Source: Billgrantia antri (GTDB lineage Bacteria; Pseudomonadota; Gammaproteobacteria; Pseudomonadales; Halomonadaceae). Taken from it: 64,000 nt of DNA. The stretch spans positions 124,001 to 188,000 of the forward strand of contig NZ_JAHYCA010000004.1 in assembly GCF_019430905.1 (NCBI RefSeq), in the 5' to 3' direction. The number at the start of each line of letters is the position of its first letter. The first letter of the stretch is position 1. The notes beneath the pieces were generated by a model. The model saw only the letters and a program-made list of their open reading frames with translations, was not told the DNA's origin and made no database searches. This document shows, in pieces, positions 40,439-49,130 of this stretch. Position numbers and translations under genes: made by a program.

Positions 40439-42637
40439 TCAGGTCTGGGTGGTCTTGTAGGCATAGTGGTAGTAGCCGTAGCCATAGCTGGTGGCGGCCT
40501 TGCGTTCGATGGCATTGAGGATGCCGCCCTTGACCGAGACGCCGCTGGTCTCGAGCCGGCGAATGGCGACGTCTACCTCGCGTGGCGGGTTGAGTCCGAA
40601 GCGCGCCACCATCAGCGTGGTACCGCAGTGATGGCCGATAACCGCAGCGTCTGTCACGGCCAGGATCGGCGGGGTATCCACGATCACCAGGTCGAAGCGT
40701 TCGCTCACCGCATCGAGCAGCCGCGTGAAGCGCTCGCTCATCAGCAGCTCGGCAGGATTGGGCGGCGCCTTGCCGCGGGCCACGTAGCAGAGCCCGTTGA
40801 TCGGTGACTGACGGATCACTTCATCGAGCCCGGCCTTGTCGGAGAGCACCTCCGACAGCCCACCCTTGCTGTCGGCATTGAAGGCGGTATGAACGTGCCC
40901 CTTGCGCATGTCGGCATCCACGATCAGCACGCGCTGACCGCTCTGGGCAATGACCGCGCCCAAGTTGATGGAAATGAAGCTCTTGCCGATGTTCGGGCTC
41001 GGCCCGGTGATCATCAGGCGGTTGTCGTTGGCTTCGAGCATGGCGAAGTGCAGCGAAGTACGCAGGCCTCGCAGCGCCTCGATAGCGGTATCGTCCGGCG
41101 CGTTCTGAGCCAGCACGCCATTGGTCACGGCTCGACCGCGTCGACGATTGTGACGTTTGACACGCCGCACCAGCTTCTGCTGGTCATCGGAGAGCGGCAC
41201 GGTGGCATACACCGGCAACCCCAGGTCCTCGATCTGCTCCGCACTTTCCACACCACGATGCAGAATGCTGCGCAGGATGACGAAAGCCACCGCCAGAAAG
41301 GCCCCGACTAGCGTGAGCATGGCCACCGTGACCGGCTTGCGTGGTTCCACCGGACCAGGCTGGGCAACGGCATCGTCGAGAATGCGCACGTTACCCACGG
41401 TACTGGCCTTGGTGATGTTCATCTCCTGGATCTTGTTGAGCAATTGCACGTATACCTGCTGGGTCACCTCGACATCACGCGTCATGCGCAGGATTTGCTG
41501 CTGGGTCTCGGGCAGTCCATGGATGCGCTCGTTGAGTCGCTCGCGGTCGCGCTCCAGGTTGTTGCGCTTCTCCATCAGAGCGGCGTAGAGCGGGTGCGAG
41601 GCGTTATAGCGCTGACTCAGCTCGGCCTGCTCCATCTCCAGCTCTCCGAGCTGGGTGTCGAGCTCGACGACACGATCCAGCACCGAGCGCGTCTCGAGGT
41701 TGAGGTCGAGGCTGTCGTGTTCCATGCGAAAGGCGTTGAGAGCATCTTCGGCGGCTGCCAGGTCGTTGCGCACCTGGGGCACCTGTTCCTCGAGGAACTC
41801 CAGGCTCTGCTGCGCCTCGGCACTCTGGCGCTCGACATTCTGGGTCAGGTAGATCTGAGAAATTGCGCTCAAGGTGCGCTCGGCGCGGCGGGGATTTTCA
41901 TCGAGCAGCGTCATGTTGAACACGCCACTGTCACGACCACGCTGGCCAACGCTGAAGCGCGAGCGAAGGCTGTTGATCGCGGCCAGACGGGTACGGCGCA
42001 CCACGGTGAACTCCGCGCCCTCACCGGCCTGCAGTTCGGCTACGCGCAGCTCGATCCGCCCCTCGTCGAAGCTTTCGGTGGTTCCCACCTGGCCTTCGCC
42101 GAGCAGGGTCTCACCATGGTAGAGCCGATAGCTGCCGGCCTCGCCGGTCACCAAGCGCAGCGCGCGCCCCAGCCATTCTTGATCGACACGCAGCTCGCCC
42201 ACGTTGAGGTGCTCTCCTGCCCAGACGCTGCGCTGGGCAAACCCGGGGCGCTCCATCCCGCGCCTGACCAGATAATCCCCTACGACCGCCATGCGAGTCG
42301 GAATCACCTCGATATCGAGGCGTTCCTGGTCGACGGCCTGACCGAGCACCATGCGTGAGCGCAGAATCTCAAGTTCGGCTTCGGCCTTGGTTTCCTCCTC
42401 GAGGATCGAGCGCACTTCGGTCAGCGGATTGCTCAACCCCGTTTTGCCTTCGACCTGCACGAGAGCATCGGCCCGGTAGATCGGCGTCGCCAGTTGAACA
42501 TGGATCACGGCTGCCACGGCAAAGACGGCCGTCACCAGCATGATCAGCCACTTGTTGTCGAGCAGGACGCCGAACAGCCTGCCCAGGTCGATATCGTCAT
42601 AAGCGGGGCGTGAGCCCGTCTTGATCTCTTTCACCAT
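40439..42637 (-). CDS. wzc: Polysaccharide co-polymerase and tyrosine autokinase (Wzc/Etk)
   Basis: A 732-aa inner-membrane protein controlling polymer length and export. An N-terminal Wzz domain with TM1 (about residues 30-48), a long periplasmic coiled-coil region (about 230-400), TM2 after the PG-rich PGPVEPRKPVTVAML, then a cytosolic BY-kinase. Kinase motifs: Walker A GPSPNIGKS (about 543), A' VLIVDADMRKG and B LVIVDTPP. The tail SYGYGYYHYAYK is the tyrosine cluster that is autophosphorylated. AGGA precedes the ATG at 42637. Wzb, encoded upstream, is the expected phosphatase. Confidence 0.95.
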   Translation of the reverse strand: MVKEIKTGSRPAYDDIDLGRLFGVLLDNKWLIMLVTAVFAVAAVIHVQLATPIYRADALVQVEGKTGLSNPLTEVRSILEEETKAEAELEILRSRMVLGQAVDQERLDIEVIPTRMAVVGDYLVRRGMERPGFAQRSVWAGEHLNVGELRVDQEWLGRALRLVTGEAGSYRLYHGETLLGEGQVGTTESFDEGRIELRVAELQAGEGAEFTVVRRTRLAAINSLRSRFSVGQRGRDSGVFNMTLLDENPRRAERTLSAISQIYLTQNVERQSAEAQQSLEFLEEQVPQVRNDLAAAEDALNAFRMEHDSLDLNLETRSVLDRVVELDTQLGELEMEQAELSQRYNASHPLYAALMEKRNNLERDRERLNERIHGLPETQQQILRMTRDVEVTQQVYVQLLNKIQEMNITKASTVGNVRILDDAVAQPGPVEPRKPVTVAMLTLVGAFLAVAFVILRSILHRGVESAEQIEDLGLPVYATVPLSDDQQKLVRRVKRHNRRRGRAVTNGVLAQNAPDDTAIEALRGLRTSLHFAMLEANDNRLMITGPSPNIGKSFISINLGAVIAQSGQRVLIVDADMRKGHVHTAFNADSKGGLSEVLSDKAGLDEVIRQSPINGLCYVARGKAPPNPAELLMSERFTRLLDAVSERFDLVIVDTPPILAVTDAAVIGHHCGTTLMVARFGLNPPREVDVAIRRLETSGVSVKGGILNAIERKAATSYGYGYYHYAYKTTQT

Positions 42638-42672
42638 TGCTAGAGTCCTGGCGTGAAAGGTGGTCGTTCGCT

Positions 42673-43131
42673 TCAGCTTCGCGAGCTGCCGAGACGCGCC
42701 TGCCATAGCCGCGCCGCCTCGGAAAGCTGGCGATGCACGCGCACAAAGACCTCTTCGTTCCTGCGATAGGGATCGGGGATGTCCACCCCATCACCCGCCT
42801 CTCCCGGCAACCAGCGACCGAAGCGCATGGTCTTGCCGGTAGCGAAGGGAAACTGCTCGGCGATCGCCAACCGCTGGCCTTCGCTCATGACCAGCACCAG
42901 GTCGGCCTCGCGAACCATACCGGCATCGATCTGGCGCGCCCGGTGGCGGGAGAGATCGAGGCCATCGGCCTCGGCCAGGCGAGCCGCCGCAGGATCGGCA
43001 GCATGGCCGACCAGTGCCCCCAGGCCCGCCGATGCGATGCGATGACCGGGCAAGGCCCTCTTCAATAACGCCTCGGCGACCGGGCTACGACAGATGTTGC
43101 CGATACACACCACGAGCACTTCCTGAAACAT
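42673..43131 (-). CDS. wzb: Low-molecular-weight protein tyrosine phosphatase (Wzb/Etp)
   Basis: A 152-aa cytosolic phosphatase. The P-loop CIGNICRS (Cys9 nucleophile, Arg15) and the general-acid Asp in DIPDPYRRNEEVF are intact. It should dephosphorylate the Wzc tyrosine cluster to allow assembly cycles. The ATG at 43131 follows GAGGGA and gives the standard LMW-PTP N-terminus; the longer frame adds 32 unrelated residues. 10 nt after wza and 35 nt before wzc. Confidence 0.95.
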   Translation of the reverse strand: MFQEVLVVCIGNICRSPVAEALLKRALPGHRIASAGLGALVGHAADPAAARLAEADGLDLSRHRARQIDAGMVREADLVLVMSEGQRLAIAEQFPFATGKTMRFGRWLPGEAGDGVDIPDPYRRNEEVFVRVHRQLSEAARLWQARLGSSRS

Positions 43132-43141
43132 TCTCTTCCCT

Positions 43142-44278
43142 CTATTCACGGACTCGATCCATCTCACGCCCGGTGCGTGTGGTCTGGTAGAGGCTACTGA
43201 CGGTGGGCAGCAACTGACGAACAACACGGTTCCACCGCCCCAGCGGGGTAGTCGTCACGTACACCACATCGGTAGGTTGCAGAGTGAACTCGGCGCCCAG
43301 CATCAATGCGGCGGCATTACTGGCGTCGAGCTGGTAGACCGTGGCGAGTTTGTCGCTGTCCGAAGCTGCCCGGCGAATGACGAAGATCCCCGAGGCATCG
43401 GCGTTGCCCTCGTTGATTCCCCCGGCCTCGGAAAGCGCATCGGTCAAGGTGAGCCGGCTCGCCCCCATAGGCAGGCTCGTGGGTTCGCGCACCTCACCCA
43501 TGACGTAGACCTTCTGATTACTGTTGTCGGGCACGTGCAGCACATCGCCATCCTGCAACAACATGTCCCGATCGAGACGACCGTTGTTGAGCATTTCATG
43601 GAGCGAGAAGCGCATTTCCTCGCCATCCCGCGTCAGCAGCACCTCGTGCCAGTTGGCGTGCTCCGCCAGCCCTCCGGACAAGTTGATGGCATCGAGCACG
43701 CTCATCGGCACGTTGCGGATCGGCAGCGGGCCGGGCTCCTGCACGGCACCGGTGACGTTCACCTTCTGCGAGTTGTACTGGGCGACCTGCACCTCGACTT
43801 GCGGCATGGCCACATAGGGCTCGAGCCCTCGAGCGATGATTTCACGAACCTCTCGCACCGTGCGCCCTTCCACTGGAATACGACCGATGAAGGGATAGAA
43901 GATGGTTCCATCGCTATGCACGGTGTTGCCCGACTCCGCGGCACTACGCTCACCGCCCGCAGGTATGGTCAGCTCCGGATGGCCATAGACGATGATAGTG
44001 AGTACATCGCCCTTGCCGATGAAATACTCGTAGCCAGTGACGCCTTCACGCAGGGCGTCGCCGACCCTCTCCATGTCATCGGCCTCGAACCCTTCCTGAC
44101 CCTGGCTGCGCACGAGCCCGAAAGTAATGGGCTCGATGTCGACCAGGTCGTCGATCGGCGCAGCGTCTGCCTCATAATCGATATGCCCGCCCGGGGCCAA
44201 GGCGCACCCTCCTACAGCGATCAGACCAAACAAGAGAAACAATCGCCCCATCCGGAGCCGCAAGAAGTAACGATTCAT
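43142..44278 (-). CDS. wza: Outer-membrane polysaccharide export lipoprotein (Wza/GfcE)
   Basis: A 378-aa outer-membrane translocon. A signal peptide ends in lipobox VGGC (lipidated Cys25); a Poly_export domain follows (YFIGKGDVLTIIVYGHPEL, HSDGTIFYPFIGRIPVEGRT), then two SLBB domains (KVNVTGAVQEPGPLPI and KVYVMGEVREPTSLPM), and a C-terminal amphipathic helix region. It exports the polymer across the outer membrane. First gene of the twenty-gene locus, with a long 5' leader carrying an ops element. Confidence 0.95.
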   Translation of the reverse strand: MNRYFLRLRMGRLFLLFGLIAVGGCALAPGGHIDYEADAAPIDDLVDIEPITFGLVRSQGQEGFEADDMERVGDALREGVTGYEYFIGKGDVLTIIVYGHPELTIPAGGERSAAESGNTVHSDGTIFYPFIGRIPVEGRTVREVREIIARGLEPYVAMPQVEVQVAQYNSQKVNVTGAVQEPGPLPIRNVPMSVLDAINLSGGLAEHANWHEVLLTRDGEEMRFSLHEMLNNGRLDRDMLLQDGDVLHVPDNSNQKVYVMGEVREPTSLPMGASRLTLTDALSEAGGINEGNADASGIFVIRRAASDSDKLATVYQLDASNAAALMLGAEFTLQPTDVVYVTTTPLGRWNRVVRQLLPTVSSLYQTTRTGREMDRVRE

Positions 44279-44585
44279 CGAAATATCACTCGCGTGTCAT
44301 TATTAACTCGGACCCTGTCGTCTTAAGCAGTCGCTCGTGTCTCTATTATTATTCATTAATGTCGCCAGCGAGTGACACGGAGAGAAACGAACTTACAACA
44401 TCCACTTCACTTAGATTTCCCACCCTGACACTGCAACTAGGTACTTTCGTTGTCATTTGGCGACACTGACAAAATCAAACTGTCCCCTCATGTCGACACC
44501 CATACCCCAAACTCATCCCTAAGAATAATTAATTGTCGATGCTGTTTAATAAGGACACCCCACCTGCCACCAGCCTATCGCCAGG

Positions 44586-44597
44586 CACGCTACCGCC
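44586..44597 (-). promoter_or_regulatory. ops/JUMPstart element upstream of wza
   Basis: On the minus strand these bases read GGCGGTAGCGTG, matching the E. coli ops sequence in full; ops pauses RNA polymerase and recruits RfaH. It lies 308 nt upstream of the wza start, in the transcribed direction. The preceding bases include GTGGCCTCGG, loosely like the first half of JUMPstart. An RfaH-dependent antitermination site is the natural reading for a 26-kb operon. Confidence 0.85.
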
Positions 44598-44895
44598 ACG
44601 AGGTTAAACGACGATCCCCGAGGCCACGCGCATCACCTTGATCTCAAGGCGAAAAAATCCAGCGGCATGAACCGCGATACGACGTGAACTCAAGGAATTC
44701 GATAAGACAGGGCCTTTACATCCATGCAAGGCACCAAGTGAACACGGCCAGAATAATCCTTTTTTTTGCTCGTCACTACCCCCTACCGCATTCTATACAT
44801 TTTTTTACCCTTATATACAGAAGCACACTTTGAAACAAGATAAGTTTCTTTCCTGACATAAAGAAATAGGTTATCAATTGCCCCACTCAAGCCAA

Positions 44896-44924
44896 CCCCC
44901 ATGATAATTTAAACATCACGGGGG
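44896..44924. promoter_or_regulatory. Imperfect palindrome in the capsule control region
   Basis: Arms CCCCCATGAT (44896-44905) and ATCACGGGGG (44915-44924) pair with one A/C-type mismatch around an AT-only-rich 9-nt loop. It has no adjoining U-tract. It could be an operator shared by the two divergent transcripts or an RNA hairpin. Confidence 0.4.
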
Positions 44925-45023
44925 TAAACTTGCGCAGCCCATCTTTGATTGCCTGCCGACGGCAGGTGGGCCAGGTAGCCATCCGTAGAAAGACAGGTGG
45001 ATGCACTATCCGGCCACTCGTCC

Positions 45024-45041
45024 CGCCGGTAGTAACCGGCG
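45024..45041 (+). promoter_or_regulatory. Short hairpin just upstream of the yjbE ribosome site
   Basis: CGCCGGT (45024-45030) and ACCGGCG (45035-45041) form a perfect 7-bp stem with loop AGTA. The Shine-Dalgarno AAGGAG begins 6 nt later at about 45047. Possible leader-RNA structure influencing yjbE translation. Confidence 0.4.
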
Positions 45042-45062
45042 CAATAAAGGAGCCATATCGAT

Positions 45063-45392
45063 ATGCTTGAAACCATGAAGTTGCGAAGACGCGTCGCCAC
45101 CCTGGCGGGCGTGACGCTGCTGGGCCTCGCGCCGCTCGCGCTGGCACAGCAGGCCACGCCTCCCCAGGGCACGCCAGGCGCCCCGGGCAATACGGCCGCT
45201 ACGCCCGCACCAGGCGCAGTGGCCAGCGGCGGGCTTGCCGCGGGTGTAGGCGCCGGTGCCGAGGCCCCGGGGAGTTCCGGGCAAGCACTGGCCGGCGCAG
45301 TGAGCCGGGGAGCCGCCGGAATCGGCGTAGCGATTGGCGCCTCCGGCACCGGCACTGGTACTGGAACGGGTACCGCTACCGGGACGCGCTGA
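45063..45392 (+). CDS. yjbE: YjbE/GfcA-like small secreted protein
   Basis: A 109-aa protein with a clear signal peptide (LRRRVATLAGVTLLGLAPLALA, cut before QQATPP) and a low-complexity Gly/Ala/Pro/Thr body ending GTGTGTGTATGTR. Composition and position before YjbF, YjbG and YjbH homologues match E. coli YjbE or GfcA, whose role is not established. AAGGAG 10 nt before the ATG at 45063 sets the start. The stop shares one base with the yjbF start (TGATG). Confidence 0.82.
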   Translation: MLETMKLRRRVATLAGVTLLGLAPLALAQQATPPQGTPGAPGNTAATPAPGAVASGGLAAGVGAGAEAPGSSGQALAGAVSRGAAGIGVAIGASGTGTGTGTGTATGTR

Positions 45393-46141
45393 TGAGACGC
45401 GACAAACGGTGCAAACGTGTACCGACACAGGGCCGCCGCAAGGCGGTCCTGCTTCGCTTGCTGCTGTTGGGTAGCCTGGTCACGGGCCTGACGGCCTGTG
45501 CCAAAGGGGGTCAGCTGACGCCGATGGGCGCCACGCTAATGGGGGGACGCCAGGGCGAGGACCCGGCAGCACAGGCAAAAGCACTGCCTTACGCGACACT
45601 GGTAGCACACCTTCAGGGCAATGAGGCCCTGCTGGTCATGGCGCACCGTACGGGAGAGCGCGGTCGCGATACCTATTGGCAGGCGGGCGACCGTGCCACG
45701 TTGCACCTGCGCGATGGCATGCCTGCAAGCACGGCTGGCTTCGAAGCGACTCTGCTGGGACGGTGGCACTCGGCGGAGCCAGGGCCTACCGGACAGTATC
45801 GGGTACATGCTCACTGGCGCGATGCAGACGGCCAGGAGTGGCAAGACGAGGCGGTGGCAAGCCTTACCTGCGACGCGGCTCAGCCACTCGAGCTTCCACT
45901 GACCCGACTATCGTTGGAGCGCTGCACCGAGCGACTCGACTGGGTGGGCAGTGATACGCACAGCCGCGGGACGTTCTGGCGCGAGCCGGGCAGCGAGCGG
46001 ATTTGGGGGGGTGACATGGCGCTCTGGCCGCATGGCCCACGCCTGCGCTGGCAGGTGGCGAGGCCTTGGTGGAGCGATGCCGAGGACACCGAGCGCGATG
46101 CCGGGCAGTCGAGCCGGCCCGATATCGTGCCATCGTCGTAA
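45392..46141 (+). CDS. yjbF: YjbF/GfcB-family lipoprotein
   Basis: A 249-aa lipoprotein with lipobox LTAC (Cys36) after a basic, hydrophobic leader. The mature part (MALWPHGPRLRWQVARPWW near the C-terminus, and YWQAGDRATLHLRDG) fits the YjbF/GfcB family of group 4 capsule and Yjb exopolysaccharide operons. It should sit on the inner face of the outer membrane; its biochemical role is unknown. Coupled to yjbE by overlapping stop and start, and 15 nt before yjbG. Confidence 0.85.
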   Translation: MRRDKRCKRVPTQGRRKAVLLRLLLLGSLVTGLTACAKGGQLTPMGATLMGGRQGEDPAAQAKALPYATLVAHLQGNEALLVMAHRTGERGRDTYWQAGDRATLHLRDGMPASTAGFEATLLGRWHSAEPGPTGQYRVHAHWRDADGQEWQDEAVASLTCDAAQPLELPLTRLSLERCTERLDWVGSDTHSRGTFWREPGSERIWGGDMALWPHGPRLRWQVARPWWSDAEDTERDAGQSSRPDIVPSS

Positions 46142-46156
46142 TAGAAGAGAGCGAGA

Positions 46157-46939
46157 ATGACCCGACGCCCCCCCACCCGTGCCGGCGGCTGGCGCATAGC
46201 CTGCCTGAGCACCCTACTGGCCCTGCCCCATCACGGCCACGCCGAGACCTTGCGGCTCTCCGACCTGTGGCTCGCGCAGCAGGCCCTGCCCGAACCAGCC
46301 GCCTACAGCTACTTCTTGCTGGAGCGGCAACAACAAGCCGAGCAGCGCCGGGCCAGGCGCCTGCACGAGGAGCTGACGACCCTTATTGACTGGCATGACC
46401 TCAGCGGGCGTACCGACCTGGCGCGTGGCTTGGAAGCCTGGCAGGCCACCATAGACGAACTGCAGTCGGCCCCGGCACGCACACCCGCCAGGGCCGATCT
46501 CGCCGCCCTGCTCGCCGCACCGCGTCATGATCCGATGCTGGCTTCGCTGGCCGCCGTTGGGCACTGTGACGTTCCCGACTGGGTAGAGCTGTGGCATTTC
46601 GGTGGCGTAACGCGTCATCAATGGGCCCCGGAGCTGAGTCTGCGAGATGTGCTCAACAAGCAAGCGGACTCCCAGTGGGCACGCGCCGACGAGGCATGGC
46701 TCATTACCCCACAAGGGGCTCCTCGCCGCATTGGGGTCGCCGCGTGGAATGCCAGCGATGCGCCATTGGTTCCCGGCACTCGCATTGCACTCGCCCTCGC
46801 CGAACCGGTTCAGGAAGCCGCCTGGGTCAATCGTGCCCTGCCAGGCTTCCTGGCCACCCGCCTGCCCGGCGATACCTGCCATACCATCGCCGTGCCGGAA
46901 GCCGCGGGTCAGGTCGATTCAGGAGGGCCAGCCACGTGA
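46157..46939 (+). CDS. yjbG: YjbG/GfcC-family capsule protein
   Basis: A 260-aa periplasmic protein: signal peptide ending HGHA before ETLRLSD, then regions similar to GfcC, including LSLRDVLNKQ and WLITPQGAPRRIGVAAWN, the beta-grasp-like domains related to the SLBB parts of Wza. It may act with YjbH in polymer passage. The stop overlaps the yjbH GTG start as GTGA (46936-46939). Confidence 0.85.
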   Translation: MTRRPPTRAGGWRIACLSTLLALPHHGHAETLRLSDLWLAQQALPEPAAYSYFLLERQQQAEQRRARRLHEELTTLIDWHDLSGRTDLARGLEAWQATIDELQSAPARTPARADLAALLAAPRHDPMLASLAAVGHCDVPDWVELWHFGGVTRHQWAPELSLRDVLNKQADSQWARADEAWLITPQGAPRRIGVAAWNASDAPLVPGTRIALALAEPVQEAAWVNRALPGFLATRLPGDTCHTIAVPEAAGQVDSGGPAT

Positions 46940-49050
46940 AGCGATCAAACCCAAGATCGCCCTGCCTCGCACCATTGACCTTCGCCATTGCCGTGGCCAT
47001 GGCCACGCCAGCACTCGCCAACCCCGGCCAGCCTCGCCTTGGCACCGGGCAGAGTGACTTCGGCGGCGTAGGACTGATGCAGACGCCTACGGCTCGGATG
47101 GCACCGCTTGGAGGGTTCGCCTTTTCGCTGTCACGCACCGCACCATACCGACGCTACGGGCTTTTCTTCCAGCCCACGGAGTGGCTCGAAACCGGCTTTC
47201 GCTACGTCGAGGTGGAAAACCGTCGCTATCTGGCTGCCAGCGATGACCGCAACAACCTCGACAAGGGTATTGACCTCAAGGTGAGATTGCGCGAAGAGGA
47301 TCGCTACTGGCCGCAAATTGCGGTTGGCGCGCGCGATATCGGCGGTACCGGACTTTTCTCGGGTGAGTACCTGGTCGCCAGCAAGCGTTGGCACAGCTTC
47401 GATTTCTCCTTGGGTATCGGCTGGGGCTACCTGGGCAATCACGAAGACTTCACCAATCCTATGGCCCAGTTGGACGAGCGCTTTGAGCGACGCACCGGAT
47501 TCAGCTCGGGAGGAGATGGAGGCGACTTCAACCTAGGCAGTCTGTTCAGCGGCCGCAGTGCCTTGTTCGGCGGGATCGAGTACCAGACACCATGGGATCC
47601 GCTGGTGCTTCAGCTCGAACTGGATGGCAACGACTACCAGCATGAGCCGCAGCGTAACGACCAGACGCAGACGTCGCGCGTCAATCTCGGTGCTCGGCTG
47701 CGCCTCACCGACGGCATCGAGCTCAAGGCCGGCTGGCAGCGCGGCGACACCGCCATGATCGGTATCACCCTGGCCACCAATCTGGCCAGCATCTCCCAAG
47801 CCAAGCGAGATCCAGCCCCCGTCGAACTGACACCACCCCCGACCGAGCACACCCGCGACTGGAACGGACTCAGCCGTGAACTGGACGCCAATGCCGGCAT
47901 CGGGGTCTATCGCATCCACCAGAACGGAACCAGCGTGACCGTCGAGGGCGAACCCACGCGCTATCGCTCGCTCGCCGAGAGCGAACTGCGTGCCGCGCGT
48001 CTGCTACACAACCATCTCGACAGCGACGTGGAAACTTTCCGGTTCCGCTGGCATGAACGTGGGATGGCGCTGCGCGAGAGCGTTCACGACCGTGACACCC
48101 TGATCGCTGCAGCGTCATCCAGCGAGAATAGCGTCGCCTATCGTCATGGGCTCTACTCGCATGCCATGCTTCACCCGACACAAGGCGAGGTGCTGCATGA
48201 AGCCGCCCCACGCGGCCTCAACTACAGCCTGGAGCCCCAGCTCGAGCAGAACTTTGGCGGCCCCGACGGCTACCTCTACCGGATATCCGCCAACCTAGCC
48301 GGCGAGTACCGCCTGGGAGCCCAGCACTGGATCTCGGGCTCTCTCACCTACACGCTGGCCGATAACCTTGGCAAGTATCGCTATATCGGCTCCTCTGACC
48401 TGCCTCGCGTGCGTACCCATATCGGCGACTATCTGGCGGAAACCGACATCGGCATCAGCAATCTCCAGTACACGCGTACCGCCCGACTGGGTAACGACTG
48501 GTACGCCCTGGGCTACGGCGGGCTGCTCGAGACGATGTTCGCCGGCGCCGGCGCCGAACTGCTCTACCGCCCGTTCAACAGCGACATGGCTCTCGGCCTC
48601 GACCTCAATTGGGTCAAGCAGCGTGAATTCGATCAGCGCTTCGAGATGCGCGACTATAGCACCTGGACGGGCCACTTGACCGGCTACTGGCAAACCGACT
48701 ACGAGGACATGCTGGCCAAGGTCAGTGTCGGTCGCTACCTGGCCGGCGATCTCGGCGTCACTTTCGACGTCTCCCGCGAGTTCGACTCCGGGGTGCGCCT
48801 CGGCGGCTGGGCCACGTTCACCGATGCCGGCAGCGATTTCGGCGAAGGCAGCTTCGACAAGGGCATCTACCTATCGCTGCCGCTCGACGCTTTTTTCGTT
48901 CACTCCACGCGACAGCGGGCCAATCTCTCCTGGAGTCCGCTCACCCGCGACGGTGGCGCCCGCCTTGCGCGGCGCGAGTCACTCTACGAGCTGACCGAGG
49001 AGCGCAGCATGGGCCGCTACTGGCAGGATCAAGCCGAGCTGGTGCGTTGA
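46936..49050 (+). CDS. yjbH: YjbH/GfcD-family outer-membrane protein
   Basis: A 704-aa predicted beta-barrel outer-membrane protein close in length to E. coli YjbH. After a signal peptide (FAIAVAMATPALA), FGGVGLMQTPTARMAPLGGFAFSLSRTAPY and LEQNFGGPDGYLYRISANLAGEYRL are hallmarks of the family; many alternating aromatic strands follow. A second pore-like component beside Wza. GTG start at 46936 is supported by AGGAGGG 8 nt upstream and by the GTGA overlap; the longer frame is out of register with the signal peptide. Confidence 0.92.
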   Translation: MKRSNPRSPCLAPLTFAIAVAMATPALANPGQPRLGTGQSDFGGVGLMQTPTARMAPLGGFAFSLSRTAPYRRYGLFFQPTEWLETGFRYVEVENRRYLAASDDRNNLDKGIDLKVRLREEDRYWPQIAVGARDIGGTGLFSGEYLVASKRWHSFDFSLGIGWGYLGNHEDFTNPMAQLDERFERRTGFSSGGDGGDFNLGSLFSGRSALFGGIEYQTPWDPLVLQLELDGNDYQHEPQRNDQTQTSRVNLGARLRLTDGIELKAGWQRGDTAMIGITLATNLASISQAKRDPAPVELTPPPTEHTRDWNGLSRELDANAGIGVYRIHQNGTSVTVEGEPTRYRSLAESELRAARLLHNHLDSDVETFRFRWHERGMALRESVHDRDTLIAAASSSENSVAYRHGLYSHAMLHPTQGEVLHEAAPRGLNYSLEPQLEQNFGGPDGYLYRISANLAGEYRLGAQHWISGSLTYTLADNLGKYRYIGSSDLPRVRTHIGDYLAETDIGISNLQYTRTARLGNDWYALGYGGLLETMFAGAGAELLYRPFNSDMALGLDLNWVKQREFDQRFEMRDYSTWTGHLTGYWQTDYEDMLAKVSVGRYLAGDLGVTFDVSREFDSGVRLGGWATFTDAGSDFGEGSFDKGIYLSLPLDAFFVHSTRQRANLSWSPLTRDGGARLARRESLYELTEERSMGRYWQDQAELVR

Positions 49051-49073
49051 CCGCAGGACTGCCGCTGAAACGA

Positions 49074-49105
49074 CCAGGCCACCGCATGGAAATGCGGTGG
49101 CCTGG
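49074..49105. terminator. Strong bidirectional hairpin between yjbH and gcvT
   Basis: A perfect 14-bp stem, CCAGGCCACCGCAT (49074-49087) and ATGCGGTGGCCTGG (49092-49105), closed by a GGAA tetraloop. U-tracts are poor on both strands, but the stem separates convergent genes and is the likely end of both transcripts. Confidence 0.7.
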
Positions 49106-49130
49106 AAACAAGATAACGGTATAAACGCGA

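Larger units (their letters stand above)
44279..45062. promoter_or_regulatory. 784-bp AT-rich divergent control region (wza / yjbE)
   Basis: No gene is supported in this gap. It is conspicuously AT-rich (for example around 44755-44890) against a GC-rich background. On the minus strand, candidate -10 hexamers are TAGAAT at 44790-44795 and TATATA at 44812-44817, placing a start about 500 nt upstream of wza, before the ops element. On the plus strand two hairpins precede yjbE. The arrangement suggests a long untranslated leader on the wza side and separate promoters for the two capsule arms. Confidence 0.6.

Noticed and set aside
44450..44641. 63-aa open frame in the capsule control region
   Set aside because: No ribosome site, no recognisable motif, and it crosses the ops element on the opposite strand.
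44971..44976. Second JUMPstart-like element on the plus strand (GGTAGC) before yjbE
   Set aside because: Only the short GGTAGC part matches; the GGCGGTAG core of ops is absent on that strand.
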